Below, one piece after another: positions 34,100 to 46,313 of a stretch of 64,000 nucleotides of DNA. Below the pieces are notes generated by a model. It was not told where the DNA came from, did not search any database, and saw only the letters and a list, made by a program, of their open reading frames with translations. Position numbers and translations under genes: made by a program. Every line of letters begins with the position of its first letter. The first letter of the stretch is position 1. The stretch covers positions 372,001 to 436,000 of the forward strand of contig JAWZYU010000123.1 of assembly GCA_038380435.1 (NCBI GenBank), in the 5' to 3' direction. Source of the DNA: Ryuthela nishihirai (Eukaryota > Arthropoda > Arachnida > Araneae > Heptathelidae).

Positions 34100-36658
34100 A
34101 TGGCTTCAGCCTTTAGTAGTGGGGGAACGGGTCTTTGCCCCATGTCTGCGATTAGGGGGCTGTTTGATATTGTTGGCATTCCCTCTCTCAATAAACATAG
34201 TTTCTTTAAACATCCCACTAACCATTTTCTCTCCATAGGTAGTTGGAATGTGAGGACTCTGCACAGAGCTTTTTCTCTTGATGTCCTCACACAAGAATTC
34301 CACCGTTATAATTTAGATATTCTCGGCTTGCAAGAGACCAGATGGACTGATAAAGGTCAGATTCTTAAAAATAATCTTAAATTTCTCTTTTCAGGGAGGG
34401 ACGACAATAAGCATCACCAAGGCGTGGGTCTGCTTCTCAGCAGACACGCTAGCGATGCTCTTCTAGGATATGAGTGCATTAATGAAAGGTTTCTTACAGC
34501 AAAATTTCAGACAAGCGTTAAAGACTTGAATGTTATCTGCTGTTATGCCCCCACTGAGGATGCCGATGAGGATGAGAAGGATAGGTTTTATGAACAACTT
34601 CAGGATATTTTGAATTCTGTCAAGAAAGGAGATATTACCCTTGTTCTTGGTGACTTCAATGCCAAAGTTGGTACTGACTCTGACCTTTGGGGAGGAGTAA
34701 TAGGCCCTTTTGGTATTGGTAGCTGCAATGGCAATGGGCAACGTCTCCTACAGGTAAGTAAACTCAATGGATTCAGAATAACTAACACTTATTACAAATA
34801 CCGCGACATACATAAGTACACATGGGTTTCACCTGATGGGCTGCATAAGAATATGATTGATTGCATATTAATTAACAGCAAATGGGCTAGTTCTGTTAGG
34901 AATACCAGGGCATATAGGGGAGCTGAAATTGGATCTGACCATTACCTTGTTAAAAGTGTGTTGCAACTTAAACTTAAAAAGTGTTGTGCTAGGGTTAAAA
35001 AATTTACTTTTAATACTGAAGCTCTTAAAGATCCAGTTATAGCCAAAGCTTACCATGATAGGTTACTTAGTCATTATGACAGTCATGGTTTGCTTACTAC
35101 TGAAGTTGAGGAAGAATGGGATCATTTTAAACAGGCTTTTTTGGACACTAACAGTACTCTTTTAGGAAAAAAGGAGCAGAAGAGGCAAAATTATCTGAGT
35201 GATAAGGCACTTGAGCTTATTTCGGAAAGAAAGAACTGCAGGAATGCCCTTAATCAATACCCTACTAGTCCTAATAGAAAGCATTACAGAGACCTTAATA
35301 AACTTGTAAAGGATCAGTTAGCTGCCGATAAGAATCTTTGGCTTGATGGTTTGGCTGACAAAGCCGAGGAAGCAGTTAGACAGCACAACAGCAGAGAGCT
35401 GTACCAAATAGTTAATGTTTTGTGTGGTAGAAAACGGACAGGCATACGAGGATTGAAGGGTAAACAAGGTAAGGTTATAGAAGGGGAGGATTCTGTCATG
35501 GCTAGGTGGGCTGAGCATTTCAGTGATGTTCTAAACAATGTAGTTAGTTCTACTCCCATTGTTTGCAATGATGATAGATGCATTGGTGGCTTTAATGTTG
35601 GCCCTATAACACAATCTGAAGTTATTTTGGCTGTTTCTAAACTTAAACTTCATAAATCCCCAGGGGTAGATGAAATTACTACGGAAATGCTTAGAGCTGG
35701 GAATGTTTCGGTTACCACTTGGATGACTGAAATTTTGAATATCTTTTATGATAAAGGCATGGTTCCTAAGGATTTTACCAGAGCTATTGTTATCCCTATT
35801 TTCAAAAAAGGTGATCGCAGTTCTTGTGATAACTATAGGGGTATCAGCCTACTCTCTGTTCCAGGTAAAGTTCTTTCCATGATTGTGCTTAATATAATTA
35901 AGAATCTGGTTGACAGTCAATTGCGTGATGAGCAATGTGGATTCAGAAGTGGTAGGGGATGTGTGGATCAGATATTTTCACTTAGGCAGATTCTTGAGAA
36001 ATGTTTAGAGTTTCAGAAACCTTTGGTTGCTAGCTTTGTTGATTTCAAAAAGGCTTTCGACTCTGTTGATCGTCATAATTTGTGGTTGATTGTGAAATCA
36101 TATGGTATACCAGACAAGTTAGTTAACATTATGAAAGCTCTCTATAATAACACTGAGTCGTGTGTGAGAGTTGGTAAGGCTTGTAGCAATTGGTTTAGCA
36201 TTACTTCTGGTGTTCGACAAGGGTGCATTTTGTCTCCTTTTCTCTTTAGCTTGGTTATTGATTATGTTATGCGAAATTCACTTCAAGGGAAAGATTTTGG
36301 CCTTAAATGGGCTGGAGATACGAAAATTTCTGATTTAGATTATGCTGATGATTTAGCCCTTTTGGCAAATGATGTTGATGAGATGAACTCTTTCATTCGA
36401 GCTGTTGATGAGACTGGTAGTAGAGTAGGTTTGGTTATAAACAGAGAGAAAACTAAAGTGATGAAAATTGGTCAGGCAGGCTGTGATTCAGTTAATCTGA
36501 ATGGTTGCAGTCTTGAGCAGGTGTCACAGTTTAATTATCTTGGGAGCTATGTAACAGATAATGGTGATGTGCGGCATGAGATTAACAGACGAATAGGGAT
36601 TGCTGCCGGGACTTTTAAGAATCTATGGAGAGTGTGGAGAATAGGCGTATACACCTAA
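34100..36658 (+). CDS. RTE endonuclease-reverse transcriptase (852 aa, then frameshift)
   Basis: A bifunctional LINE protein: an APE-type endonuclease nicks genomic DNA and the reverse transcriptase copies the element's RNA onto the nick. The N-terminal third has SIGSWNVRTLH, GLQETRW (catalytic Glu), CYAPTEDADE, LVLGDFNAKVG, MIDCILINSKW and GSDHYLV. The RT part has KLHKSPGVDEITTEML, GDRSSCDNYRGISLLSVPG, CGFRSGRGCVDQIFSLRQ, SFVDFKKAFDSVDR (motif A Asp), SGVRQGCILSPFLF and DLDYADDLALL (catalytic YADD). All expected key residues are present. The start at 34100 is the first ATG of the frame and gives a normal distance to the endonuclease. The frame ends at RVWRIGVYT because one A is missing at about 36640 relative to the other copy (GGAGAATAGG against GGAGAAATAGG). 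Proteins of this type are often named craniofacial development protein 2-like. Confidence 0.95.
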   Translation: MASAFSSGGTGLCPMSAIRGLFDIVGIPSLNKHSFFKHPTNHFLSIGSWNVRTLHRAFSLDVLTQEFHRYNLDILGLQETRWTDKGQILKNNLKFLFSGRDDNKHHQGVGLLLSRHASDALLGYECINERFLTAKFQTSVKDLNVICCYAPTEDADEDEKDRFYEQLQDILNSVKKGDITLVLGDFNAKVGTDSDLWGGVIGPFGIGSCNGNGQRLLQVSKLNGFRITNTYYKYRDIHKYTWVSPDGLHKNMIDCILINSKWASSVRNTRAYRGAEIGSDHYLVKSVLQLKLKKCCARVKKFTFNTEALKDPVIAKAYHDRLLSHYDSHGLLTTEVEEEWDHFKQAFLDTNSTLLGKKEQKRQNYLSDKALELISERKNCRNALNQYPTSPNRKHYRDLNKLVKDQLAADKNLWLDGLADKAEEAVRQHNSRELYQIVNVLCGRKRTGIRGLKGKQGKVIEGEDSVMARWAEHFSDVLNNVVSSTPIVCNDDRCIGGFNVGPITQSEVILAVSKLKLHKSPGVDEITTEMLRAGNVSVTTWMTEILNIFYDKGMVPKDFTRAIVIPIFKKGDRSSCDNYRGISLLSVPGKVLSMIVLNIIKNLVDSQLRDEQCGFRSGRGCVDQIFSLRQILEKCLEFQKPLVASFVDFKKAFDSVDRHNLWLIVKSYGIPDKLVNIMKALYNNTESCVRVGKACSNWFSITSGVRQGCILSPFLFSLVIDYVMRNSLQGKDFGLKWAGDTKISDLDYADDLALLANDVDEMNSFIRAVDETGSRVGLVINREKTKVMKIGQAGCDSVNLNGCSLEQVSQFNYLGSYVTDNGDVRHEINRRIGIAAGTFKNLWRVWRIGVYT

Positions 36659-37110
36659 AGACTAAAATTAGACTGTATAATAGTTTGGTTCTTTCTAGGG
36701 TTAGTTATGGTAGTGAAACGTGGACACTTTGGAAACAAGATAACAGGAAACTAGATGCTTTTGATTCCAGATGCTTACGCAGTATCTTGGGCATTAGGTG
36801 GTTCAACTTTGTAACTAATGATGAGATTAGGCAAAGGAGTTTGCAGCCTCCTTTAAGCAGCATATTGTGCAGAGAGAGACTCCGTTGGTTTGGCCATGTT
36901 GCCCGTATGAATAATTATAAATTGGCGAATAGGGTTATGAACAGTGTGCCTAAAGGCCTCAGAAAGAAGGGGAGACCTAGGATGCGGTGGGCAGACAATG
37001 TCAAACAGGACCTTGTTAGAATTGGTGTGCAGTGGCCAGATGCAGTGGATGTAGCTCAGGATAGACTTGCTTGGAGAACTAAATTGCACGGTCTGGTTGG
37101 ACCTCCGTAG
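36625..37110 (+). CDS. RTE C-terminal region in the shifted frame
   Basis: Continuation of the same LINE protein after the one-base deletion at about 36640. It contains LKTKIRLYNSLVLSRVSYGS, ETWTLWKQDNRKLDAFDSRC, LRSILGIRWF, RLRWFGHVARM and KKGRPRMRWADNVKQDL, and ends LHGLVGPP. This conserved C-terminal block follows RT in many LINEs. The true junction is at 36640; the ATG at 36625 is only the first in that frame and probably not a start. Confidence 0.9.
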   Translation: MESVENRRIHLKTKIRLYNSLVLSRVSYGSETWTLWKQDNRKLDAFDSRCLRSILGIRWFNFVTNDEIRQRSLQPPLSSILCRERLRWFGHVARMNNYKLANRVMNSVPKGLRKKGRPRMRWADNVKQDLVRIGVQWPDAVDVAQDRLAWRTKLHGLVGPP

Positions 37111-37122
37111 CCCATGGCTGCT

Positions 37123-37123
<1 letters not shown>

Positions 37124-37206
<83 letters not shown>
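37124..37206. repeat. (GAT)n microsatellite at the LINE 3' end
   Basis: About 27 GAT/ATG units directly after the LINE coding region. Simple-repeat 3' ends are typical of RTE elements. The opposite strand reads as poly-Ser (TCA/ATC), which is not a gene. Confidence 0.97.
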
Positions 37207-37234
37207 GGGATAAAACGCAAAATAGCGCGAAGTA

Positions 37235-37991
37235 CCGTATTTGTTCGATTCTAAGACGCCATCGATTGTAAGACGCACCTTAATATCAGTACCACCAACA
37301 GAAAAAAGCTTTGATTCTAAGAAAAAAAAATAAAATAAAACGCTAAAATATATCTAACAAATATATTTATTATAATAGATTTCAATTTAGTAACAACAAT
37401 AGTACCTATTTATCAGTAGGTATGTTATTCATCACTTCCTTCTGAATTAACATCAGTGTCTGATTCTTCTGAGCCGTATTTATCTTCATTATTCCACAAT
37501 ATATCGTCTTCTGATCCACCGAGAGCGTTGGTGATGCAATATTTTTTAACAGAGTGCTGCACTATTTTTTCTGGGATTAACCTCCAAGCTGTTTATACCC
37601 ATTCCGCCAATTTTGATGCCGGCGAATTAATTTTTTTCCGGAAGGTGTCAGCGGAAGTTCGTCAGTCAACCACCAAGTCCCAACTTCCTAGTTGTCGCTG
37701 AGTGAGCTCCACTATAATGAAATAACGGTGGCTTTACGTTTGAAAAGCGCGGAAAAACACTCAGACCACTTTATGACATAACGGTCAAACTTGGCGAATA
37801 ATTTTATGCGATAACGGTCAAACTTGGAGGCGGAGTTTCCGCGTAAAAACAAAACGTGTGGTGCCGCGGGAAAAGCTCTGGAAAATTTGAAAAAAAAAAA
37901 AAAAAAAAAAAATTGCGATTCTAAGACGCACACCGTTTATAGACACGTTTATATGGGAAGAAAAATGCGACTTAGAATCGAAGAAATACAG
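37235..37991 (-). mobile_element. pogo-like non-autonomous element, 757 bp
   Basis: TIRs: the left CCGTATTTGTTCGATTCTAA then GACGC pairs with the right end, whose inverse reads CTGTATTTCTTCGATTCTAA then GTCGC (three mismatches in 25). TA flanks both ends (37233-37234 and 37992-37993). Additional ATTCTAAGACGC / ATTGTAAGACGC copies lie inside. It retains only the C-terminal tail of a pogo-type transposase (37425-37610). It begins 28 bp after the LINE's GAT tract. Confidence 0.88.
37425..37610 (-). pseudogene. pogo-like transposase C-terminal tail
   Basis: Minus strand. KIVQHSVKKYCITNALGG, then GSEDDILWNNEDKYGSEESD, then an acidic ending TDVNSEGSDE and a stop at 37425-37427. This is the typical end of CENP-B/pogo transposases after the DDE domain. 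An in-frame stop occurs upstream near 37600, and no catalytic domain remains. Confidence 0.7.
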
Positions 37992-39490
37992 TAGTTGTTC
38001 CATTTCAGTGACAGTGTTTGGCGCACGTCTTGGGTGTTGACAACTCTAACATAACAACCGACAACAATCTAACCGACAACTCTAACATAGAGTTGTCGGC
38101 CCATCATGTCCCCGACGTGTTAAATAGATGAAAGGGCTATCGAGCGTGCTGGCCATGGCAGTATCTGAACGTTTTGCTCGTGTAGATACAGCAGAAAAAT
38201 GCGGATTGTGTGGGGACGGGCGTTATCTTGCTGGTAAAAGGTTCCGTGCTGCTGAGCAAATGGGACAGCCACTGGATGCAAAATGTTGGTATCATATCGT
38301 ATACCGAATATAATCTAAAGACATTAGTTTGAGATCTCTATATCAATTAGAAGCAGAGTTAGCAGGATACAAAATTAAGAGGGATCGTCCCCCTTTCTCT
38401 GCTAGGAAATGGATCCGACACCGTTTCCAGCTGAATTAACGAGATGAGTTCCAGTACTAGATGATAAACCGAAAACATTCGAAAGCTTAGATGAGAATCA
38501 ACAACGTGTGGTATGCAAAAGGTTCTGAACACAAGAAACCGTAAGTTACGGGTCGAGACTAATTCCCACATGTCCAAAGTATAGTACACCCGGAATGAAA
38601 TCCAATAATATTAGTTTCAAATCTGTAGCTTGATTATAAGACAAGATATGAGATCATAAATTTAAGAGGGTTCGATACACTTTCTCGGCTAGGTAAGGGA
38701 TCCGAACCCGATTCTAATCAGTTCAGAAAATAGTGTCTGATGAGTACTATTGAACAACTCTAGAATAAGCTCTGTAGCATAATTATATCAAAAGTTATTT
38801 CAACTTTTTTTAATTGCAAAGAATTAACCGCCCTAGTAGCTCACAAAAATCCCTTTTAAAGAGAACTGCACAAAAAACCCTATGCAAAGGAACTGACTTA
38901 TCCCATAGAATGAATGTTATTTTAAATACTGATCAATATTAAAAAGTAATTTAATCTCACTGGTTCAATTTTTTTGCAGATAGATATCTAAAACCCTGCT
39001 ACAAAAACTTATTATTTTAGGTTTGACTTAAAGTTGATAATACTATTTTATTTTTAATTTTGTTTTTTACCCATCACTGGAATATGAGTTGGTGACGAGT
39101 ATGGTAATATAAGACAATGAGCTCTAATATCAATTTTGTTTCTTTTGATATTGAATGCGCATGCTCATTACTAAAGACTAAGTACATGAGAACTCTTTGG
39201 GGGGATAAAGGAGAAGCTTCACGGTTTAGTTGATTGATTGATTTCGCCACTTGGTATGTACCTGCAGTTGAGTGCAGTAACCAGGGGATCGCTACCGGCC
39301 CGATGGGGAGGTCTAGTAGCGGTCTGAGATGATTTCTCACAAGTAGGGACCGCGGTTACAGTGTGTCTTGTATATAGCTGGAACTGAAGGAATTTTTTTG
39401 ACATTCGGGGAGGAGTGACCTTCCATATCGTGGCACATATATGTGACCAGGAGAAGGGTCGCAAGTCATGTATTGCATCAGTCAACTCAA
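37992..39490. other. Unannotated region
   Basis: It holds a small perfect hairpin at 38075-38101 (CCGACAACTC with GAGTTGTCGG). Two similar segments at about 38360-38460 and 38655-38760 (AAGAGGGATCGTCCCCC and AAGAGGGTTCGATACAC, each followed by CGGCTAGG/CTGCTAGG and GATCCGA) suggest a diverged local duplication. No gene is recognised. Confidence 0.4.
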
Positions 39491-40924
39491 CTTAAATGAA
39501 AGTATAGGTCACTCAAATTTGAATTAAGCACTTCATACATTTTCAAAATTATTCTAACCTACATCACTTTTCACTTCAAATTCAATTTTTTAAATTTTTA
39601 TATCACACACACACACACAATGCTCTTCATCATTTTCATAATAAAAATACAAATCTCATCTCCAGAAACTTCCCACAATTTTTTCTAACCCACATCACTT
39701 CAAATGTTCAATACAGCAGAAACACACAATTAGCGCTCGTCTTAGACAATACTGAGAAGCATTTGGCCTGTTATGCTTAAATTTGTAACTATTATTCTGT
39801 CTGTTTTACAATTTCACCGTAATTTCATTACTTGCAAATTTTTTACAAACATTTTATGGTGAAAAGCATTACATTTCATTAGGAATCCCATACGTTGTGA
39901 TGCCAGTCACCAGGAATTTAATCCCATGATTTTCAAGTGTGTTCCCCTCCCCCACACACGACCCTACTTTAAACTGGGGGATATTTCATTCTATACCCCA
40001 GGGGCTTGATATATTATTGCATCAAATGGAAAATTTATATGGTTATTAACTTTTCAAACTAATTCGAGGACTCATAATAAGTATAAACAGGCATGGTAAA
40101 TATCAGCATTTCATTATAAGGCAATGAATTACAAATATGCATTATACACTCTGTTAAGTCCTAAAGTTGGATCACTGGACCACTGGAGATTCATGGAGAG
40201 ATTTTCAGGAAGTCCATAGAGAGACTCACTTCCTACTTACCCACGAGGCATTTTCTTCGTTCCTATTAAAGTTCAGCAAGTAAATTGTTACTTAGACGCC
40301 TGCAGTATTAACCATTATGTCTAACTGATAATTTTCACTATGCGACAATTATATAATTAATTTATATTATAAAGCTTTAATGGCATGCATCAATTATTTT
40401 AATGCAGGTGAGGGGTATGGGCTTTCAAAATGCTTTATGGTGGGTTTAATTGGTTATGTAAACTTTGATAAACATTGTCTTAAAAGTTAAGCCAGTACTC
40501 TATTCATTCCAGTCTTATTCTCATCCACAGTGTGACAAAACTGAACAAAGAAAAACATGTGAATTTCTTTACATTTTGGTTTCATAGATTAGTACTTCCC
40601 AACCGGTAACTAGCCGTCTTGAATCTATGAAAAAGCTTCACGTGTGCTGCCATAATTTATGTTTACGCAAATTATTCATCAGCTCATTGTATATCGTTGA
40701 ATTATTCATATACGTTTCAGCTGGAAGGCCTTTTCAAGTGAATGTAAACAAAAAATATGGTTATTGGTTATAAAATAATAGTCGATTATATTAACTAATA
40801 ATTTTTTATATAAAAAAATGCTATCCACATTTTTCCTGGTTTTCCTCGATAATTTCGAATTTTGAAAATTGTGCCATGCACTCAAAACGTTTGGGAAACG
40901 CTGGCATACATGAATTAAAACACA
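39491..40924. other. Unannotated AT-rich region
   Basis: Contains a short CA repeat at 39607-39620; nothing else recognised. Confidence 0.4.
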
Positions 40925-43300
40925 CGTATCTTATTTAAAAGAAGGAAAAATTATTATTTTGTTTAAAATTTCAATGGTAGACCTAACGCACAAAAATGCA
41001 AAATAATTAATTACGTACCTACACACGCAGTTCACGACTTTTTTTTTTATCTACCGCTTGTTTAGTTAATATAATAAATAAATTCATAAATTATAAAATT
41101 TAGCTAACTAAAGTTCACTTCTTGGAACTGGACAAAACACGTTCGCTTCCTTCCACGTCTGAGCTCCAAGTAATTGTTGATGATATGTAGAATGCAGCAT
41201 AATTATGATTTTTCGAACTACTGGGATAAAAGATCCCATAATCTTCTCCATCTGAGGGTATCCAATAAGTGGCATGAGTTGCAAAGGACCATACAAAAAA
41301 CACCAAAAGGTGAGCCCCAAAGGGCAGAAAAAACAATAATAAATATGGTAGATAAGGTTACTAGACTAAAAAGATTTCCTGATCGAAAACCAATGGTCTA
41401 GGCCTATTGAATCTGCTAGTAGGATCATTTTCATACTTTAAAATGTTAGTAATAAAATCGTGAAGATTCGTGTCCACAGTTTCTAATAATTTCTTAGAGA
41501 TCTGCTTTATATGGGTAGATACTTCTCGTAGTTCGTAGATCGTATAATCATATTCGATGTACCGGATAGTAATTTTACCCCTAACCATCTCCATCATAAA
41601 GATATGCCTATTTGACATGAATAAAAACAAAATATATAAGTAAACCACTCTTAGGTGGGCTCCTAAGGGCAAACATAAGAAAAGCTAAAAATGGCAGTGA
41701 AATTTTAGAAGAAACTTAAAACGGGTAGGTCTCCTCAGAGAACGCTACCGTTTTAGGCCTCTTGTACTTGTTCAAAACAGTATGATCGTAAAGAATCATA
41801 GAAGAAATAATCTCATTTGGATTACTGCTTACAGCCTCAACGATACTTCTCAGTGGTCCGCAAAGGTTTTAAAACGTTTTCTGTTTAAAATTCTAGTGGC
41901 GGTTAATGTTGTGAAACTCTGTGATTTTCACAAAACAAAATAATCAAATTTCAGATTATAATTTATAAAGGTTGAAATATACAATATACGTTATATGAAA
42001 TACACAACAATTTCAAAGTAATTGGAACTCACATTGGTTGACGTGGATTCCACAAGAGAAACGAATAATATTATATCACCAAAAACTTCAACGGGGGTTA
42101 AACGAAAGATGAAAACAGACAGTTAAAAATAACAGTTGAAATCGAACAAGTGTTGCAAAGGTAACATATTAGAAACAAAAACTTCAACGGAAGTTTAGTA
42201 AAAGTAAGATAATGAGAAATAAATATTTGTCAGTTAAAACAGGAAATAGAATAAATATTTAATCTCAAAAAGAGATTAAAGAAGGAAGAATCAGAATTGA
42301 AGTGAAAACACTGATATTCAGAAAATATGAAGAGATTTCAACTTCAAATCTTTAAACTCCTATACATATATTTAAGTTTAAGTAAAATATTAAGCTATTT
42401 CTAACCTATCTTGTCGACCAAGGGCTCCACCGGAGTTAGATACCCGATTTTCCCTAAGGCTATTGCGCAATTTAAGTTAAAGTTTATCAAACTAAAGTTC
42501 ACTTCTTGGAGCTATGAAAAAACACATCCGTTTCCTTCCACCTCTGAGCTCCAAGTCTGTGACCTGCTCGGTGGATGTTGCCAGATTCCCCATAACATTT
42601 ATATCATTTATAACATAGCATAGCATAAGTAGTATTTTACAAAGTTCCAGGATCTAGGATCCCATAACCTTTTCATCTGAAGGTGTCCAGTAAATGGTAT
42701 GAGTCAAATGACAGGAAAAGAATCACGAAAAAGGTGAGCCTCAAAGGGCACTAAAAACAGTGATAAATATGATAATTCAGAGAGTCAGACCGAAAAGGTT
42801 TCCAGTTTGAAAACTAAAGGTCTAGCTCCCTTCAATCTACTCATAGGATCATGATCAAATTAAAAAAAAAATACTGCTATTCAGAAAATATATAGAGATT
42901 TCAACTATGAAATCTCGAAAATCCTATACATATACCAAAGTTTAAATAAAATATTAAGCTATTTCTAACCTATCCTGCCGACCAAGGGCTCCACCGGGGT
43001 TGAATACCCGATCTCGCCCAAAACTATTAGGCAATTTAAGTTAAAGTCTAGCTAACTAAAGTTCACTTCTTGGAGCTAGTTAAAAACACTCGCCCGCTTC
43101 CTTCCATGTCTAAGTTCAAAGTCCGGCCCTTCTCAATTAATGACATCTATTAAAAAGAAAGAAAAATTATAATAATTTTCGTGCAAAATATCAGTGGTAG
43201 ATATGACGACAGAAAATGTGTAAAATAATTAATTGCATACTTATAACCGTAATTCACGAATTCATTTATTATCTACCGCTTGTTTAGTTTCGTCTGAGAA
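40925..43300. repeat. Locally duplicated repeat block (modules A, B, C)
   Basis: Module B (CTAAAGTTCACTTCTTGGA, CGCTTCCTTCCACGTCTGAG, ATCCCATAATCTTCTCCATC, GGTGAGCCCCAAAGGGC) is at 41105-41440, again at 42485-42860, and partly at 43040-43130. Module C (TATTTCTAACCTATCTTGTC, ACCAAGGGCTCCACCGG) precedes the last two, at 42392 and 42956, 564 bp apart. Module A (AAAATAATTAATTACGTAC, TATCTACCGCTTGTTTAGTT) is at 40925-41090 before B, and at 43130-43290 after B. An inverted B copy lies at 48271-48405. No coding capacity is recognisable. Confidence 0.8.
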
Positions 43301-46300
43301 GCGTTACATATATACAATTCGGCCAATAATGCTTGATAGGAATCATAGCATCTAGTTTAACAAGTTTCGTTTCGGACATATTATTAGCGAGGTTCTTTTG
43401 GGTAATTAACATTGTTTAGATAGGACAATTCACTCATTGCTATAATGAGTGCAGGGTTTAAATAGGTTAGTGTAGTCAAATGATGGCCAAAATTAGATGC
43501 AATGATTACCGTTTTATTTTTCTTTCTTCTACGTATGACTATAGGTATAATAATTTGAACTAACATTTCCAATTTCCAATGTTTGATGCTTAATTGAATG
43601 ATAATCGTTCTTCCAGTACATCGGTACATCACTTTAGAAATAAAAGATAAAGATTCATTTTGAAAAAGACTTTCACGTGCATTTGCAATTCTCCTGATTC
43701 TCTCTCTCACAAGTTCATTAATGTTTATAAACTAAACAGGCGAAAGACAGGCTGGGTATATTATTATAAATTCCTGCCATGTGCATTGATTCGTTTATCA
43801 TGCTATTGAGATTTTATTTCCGCTACCACAGAGTTTACTACCTTATGGCTCCCGTGAAATTCGTTCGCACGGTCCAAATTTCCTGTACAACGTTACCCGT
43901 GTGGCCCGATGATTGGTTTAAATAGATTCTCACTTGGCCCGTGGCTTCGTTTCTAGACATATTGTGACAGCTCGTGTTTTACTTTTAATCTGCATATTCT
44001 GTTGTTTCCTGCACTAAAGGTTAGTTTTGTCACTATCCCCCCGACATTTTATCACAGTTTGAACACGAATTTCCCGGTGTTGCAAAGGTCAATGTTCACT
44101 CGGCGCGTGCTCTCAGAGCCCGTGACAAACGATCGAGATATTTATTTCGTCAGATTTTGGCATTCTGTAATTCCAGACGTGCTTCATAGAAAGGTCCCAA
44201 ATTTCGTAGACGGGTTCCATTTTGCCCGACCCCATGTTTGGTTAGAAAATCAGGTTCCTAGCTGTAATGGAACTCTTCAATAATGGCAACGGCAGCAGAT
44301 TTAAAGACTATTTTAACTCTTTACTTTCAGAGTTAGGAAGTAAAAAATGGCAACAATAGATTTGACAGCGATTCTCGTTTCCCGTAGGAACAGCATTGTC
44401 AATTTTTTTGCTCTAGTAAGCCCCCCGTTTGGGTTTTCGACCTTACATTTGACACTGCAATCCGGACCATAACCTGAAACATTCTCTGAAAATTTGTAGC
44501 GTGTTAATTTCCCGATGAGTTATCGCTGCCACAGACAGACACACACACAGACAGACATCTTCTTTTACTATATAGATTGCATTTGTTTTAAATTTGTCCT
44601 TTACAAGGTACAAAGTTTGGCTCAATCGACAGAGCTCATTCCGATCGTATCCAAAATTATCACTTCCTTAATCAGCAATTAATTAAAGTTCTATTAGGTG
44701 CCAAATTTTAGAATGTTTCTTGGTCATCTAAAATCATGAAAGGTTCTTGTCTGAACAGGAATTAATGTATCGTATGAAATTATAGTAAAATATTGAATTT
44801 GTATAGAGGAAAACTTTCGTTTTTTCAGGGCGATAATTGAAATTACCTAATTGGCTCTTATATGTAGCAAAAATGGCCACTAGCGCGATCAGAATGAAAA
44901 TTTGAATCTTTTGATGGACTTATTAAGATTCTATCACCTTAACGCAAAAAAAATGTTAGCTACCATATTTTTTTTTGAAGAAGAGAAATATCATTCAAAT
45001 ATCATTCTTGAAGAAGACGTTATAGGTTTTTATCGTTGTAATTGTATAATTGCAATTCAGTTATTCCATTGAGGAAACATTTTGAGGTTAAGAAACAACA
45101 ATTTAAATTCGAAATTCAAAGCATGATACGGTATCTGATATCAAAATTAGCTTTAACTAAGCTCCTGGCCTTAAACGTTAAAATCATTGCATATAGCGCT
45201 TATGGCAATGATAATAAAGGAAAACAACCCCAAAGAGGCCCAATGGGCAAAAACAAGGGCTTAATTAAAACATAACAATTGATGATCACATTAAAACACA
45301 ACAGTTGATGAAGTTATGTAATGATCAAATATTATGATCACCAGACTCCAAACCCATCAAATATTTGTGGAATGTCGTGGAACGGGAATTCCATGGGCGA
45401 TACATCAGCTACCTCTTAGTAATGGAACACCGTGTATACCCTATTCCCAATTTGTTCAACGTGTATACCTATAGTATCATCTCCAATATAAAGTGAATTA
45501 CACTCAGTTATAAAAATAAACATTTCTCACATTTTTTAAATCTGTAGGCATCTTTTCCATTTTATGCTTACAAAATATCAACTGAGATCCATGTCTTCCC
45601 CTCATCGCTTTACTGCCTTTGAGTTGTTCATAATTTTCGGATGACCCTACTTAATGTTAATGACCCTGACAACGAAGGAAAAAAGTATGGAATATATAAT
45701 AAGTATTGCTAGCATCGATTCATAGTTAACAGGTTGATAAAAGGAACATGTTATTGCAATTAAATGACATAATTCTTTCCTGCTAATAGCCTTGTTTCAA
45801 TGATTTTTCCATACTTTCAATTATTAGCAGAAATGTTTTCCTTGGACTTAGTTTTGCATTTTTATTTTAGAATTTCATTATTTTAATCATTTTAGTTTTC
45901 GTTTCGATATACCTTCCGATTTTATAGGTAATTACCACTACTTAAATTGGCAACTTAGCTATAAATTTTATTACACGGCTTCACAACACCAACTATGGCC
46001 GCTACTAATATTTCGTGAATGGTTCTTGTTTGAACAAAGAACTAGAACATCATTTTAAAAAGCGGTAACACTTCAACACTCACTTACCTGATTGGTTAAT
46101 TTTTAACGAATCATTCGGGAATGATTCATCACTAGTACAGAGACACTGAAAAAGGGTGAATTGTTCAACGTAGTTTCGATTGTGTGACAGAAATAATAAA
46201 CCTTGAGCAGAAAGATCACGATGGTAGAGGAAAGTTTTAGAATATCTACCAAAATTGCATATTCGTAATATATAATCACGAAGTTTCAAATAATTGTAAT

Positions 46301-46313
46301 AATTTTAATAATT
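43301..46313. other. Unannotated region
   Basis: About 3 kb with no recognised element. A short ACACACACAGACAGACA microsatellite lies at 44533-44557. The frame at 44002-44283 (+) has no motif. Confidence 0.4.

Larger units (their letters stand above)
33571..37206 (+). mobile_element. RTE-clade LINE, near full length
   Basis: The plus-strand element has a GC-richer 5' untranslated part (about 33571-34099), one long coding region in two frames (34100-37110) and a 3' end made of GAT repeats (37124-37206). The left edge is approximate and is placed where Tc1-like sequence ends. Three further copies or fragments of the family are in this window (6228, 6990, 50025). This is the youngest-looking copy. 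Confidence 0.9.

Noticed and set aside
36853..37278. Poly-Ser protein on the minus strand
   Set aside because: It is the GAT microsatellite at the LINE 3' end read on the opposite strand.
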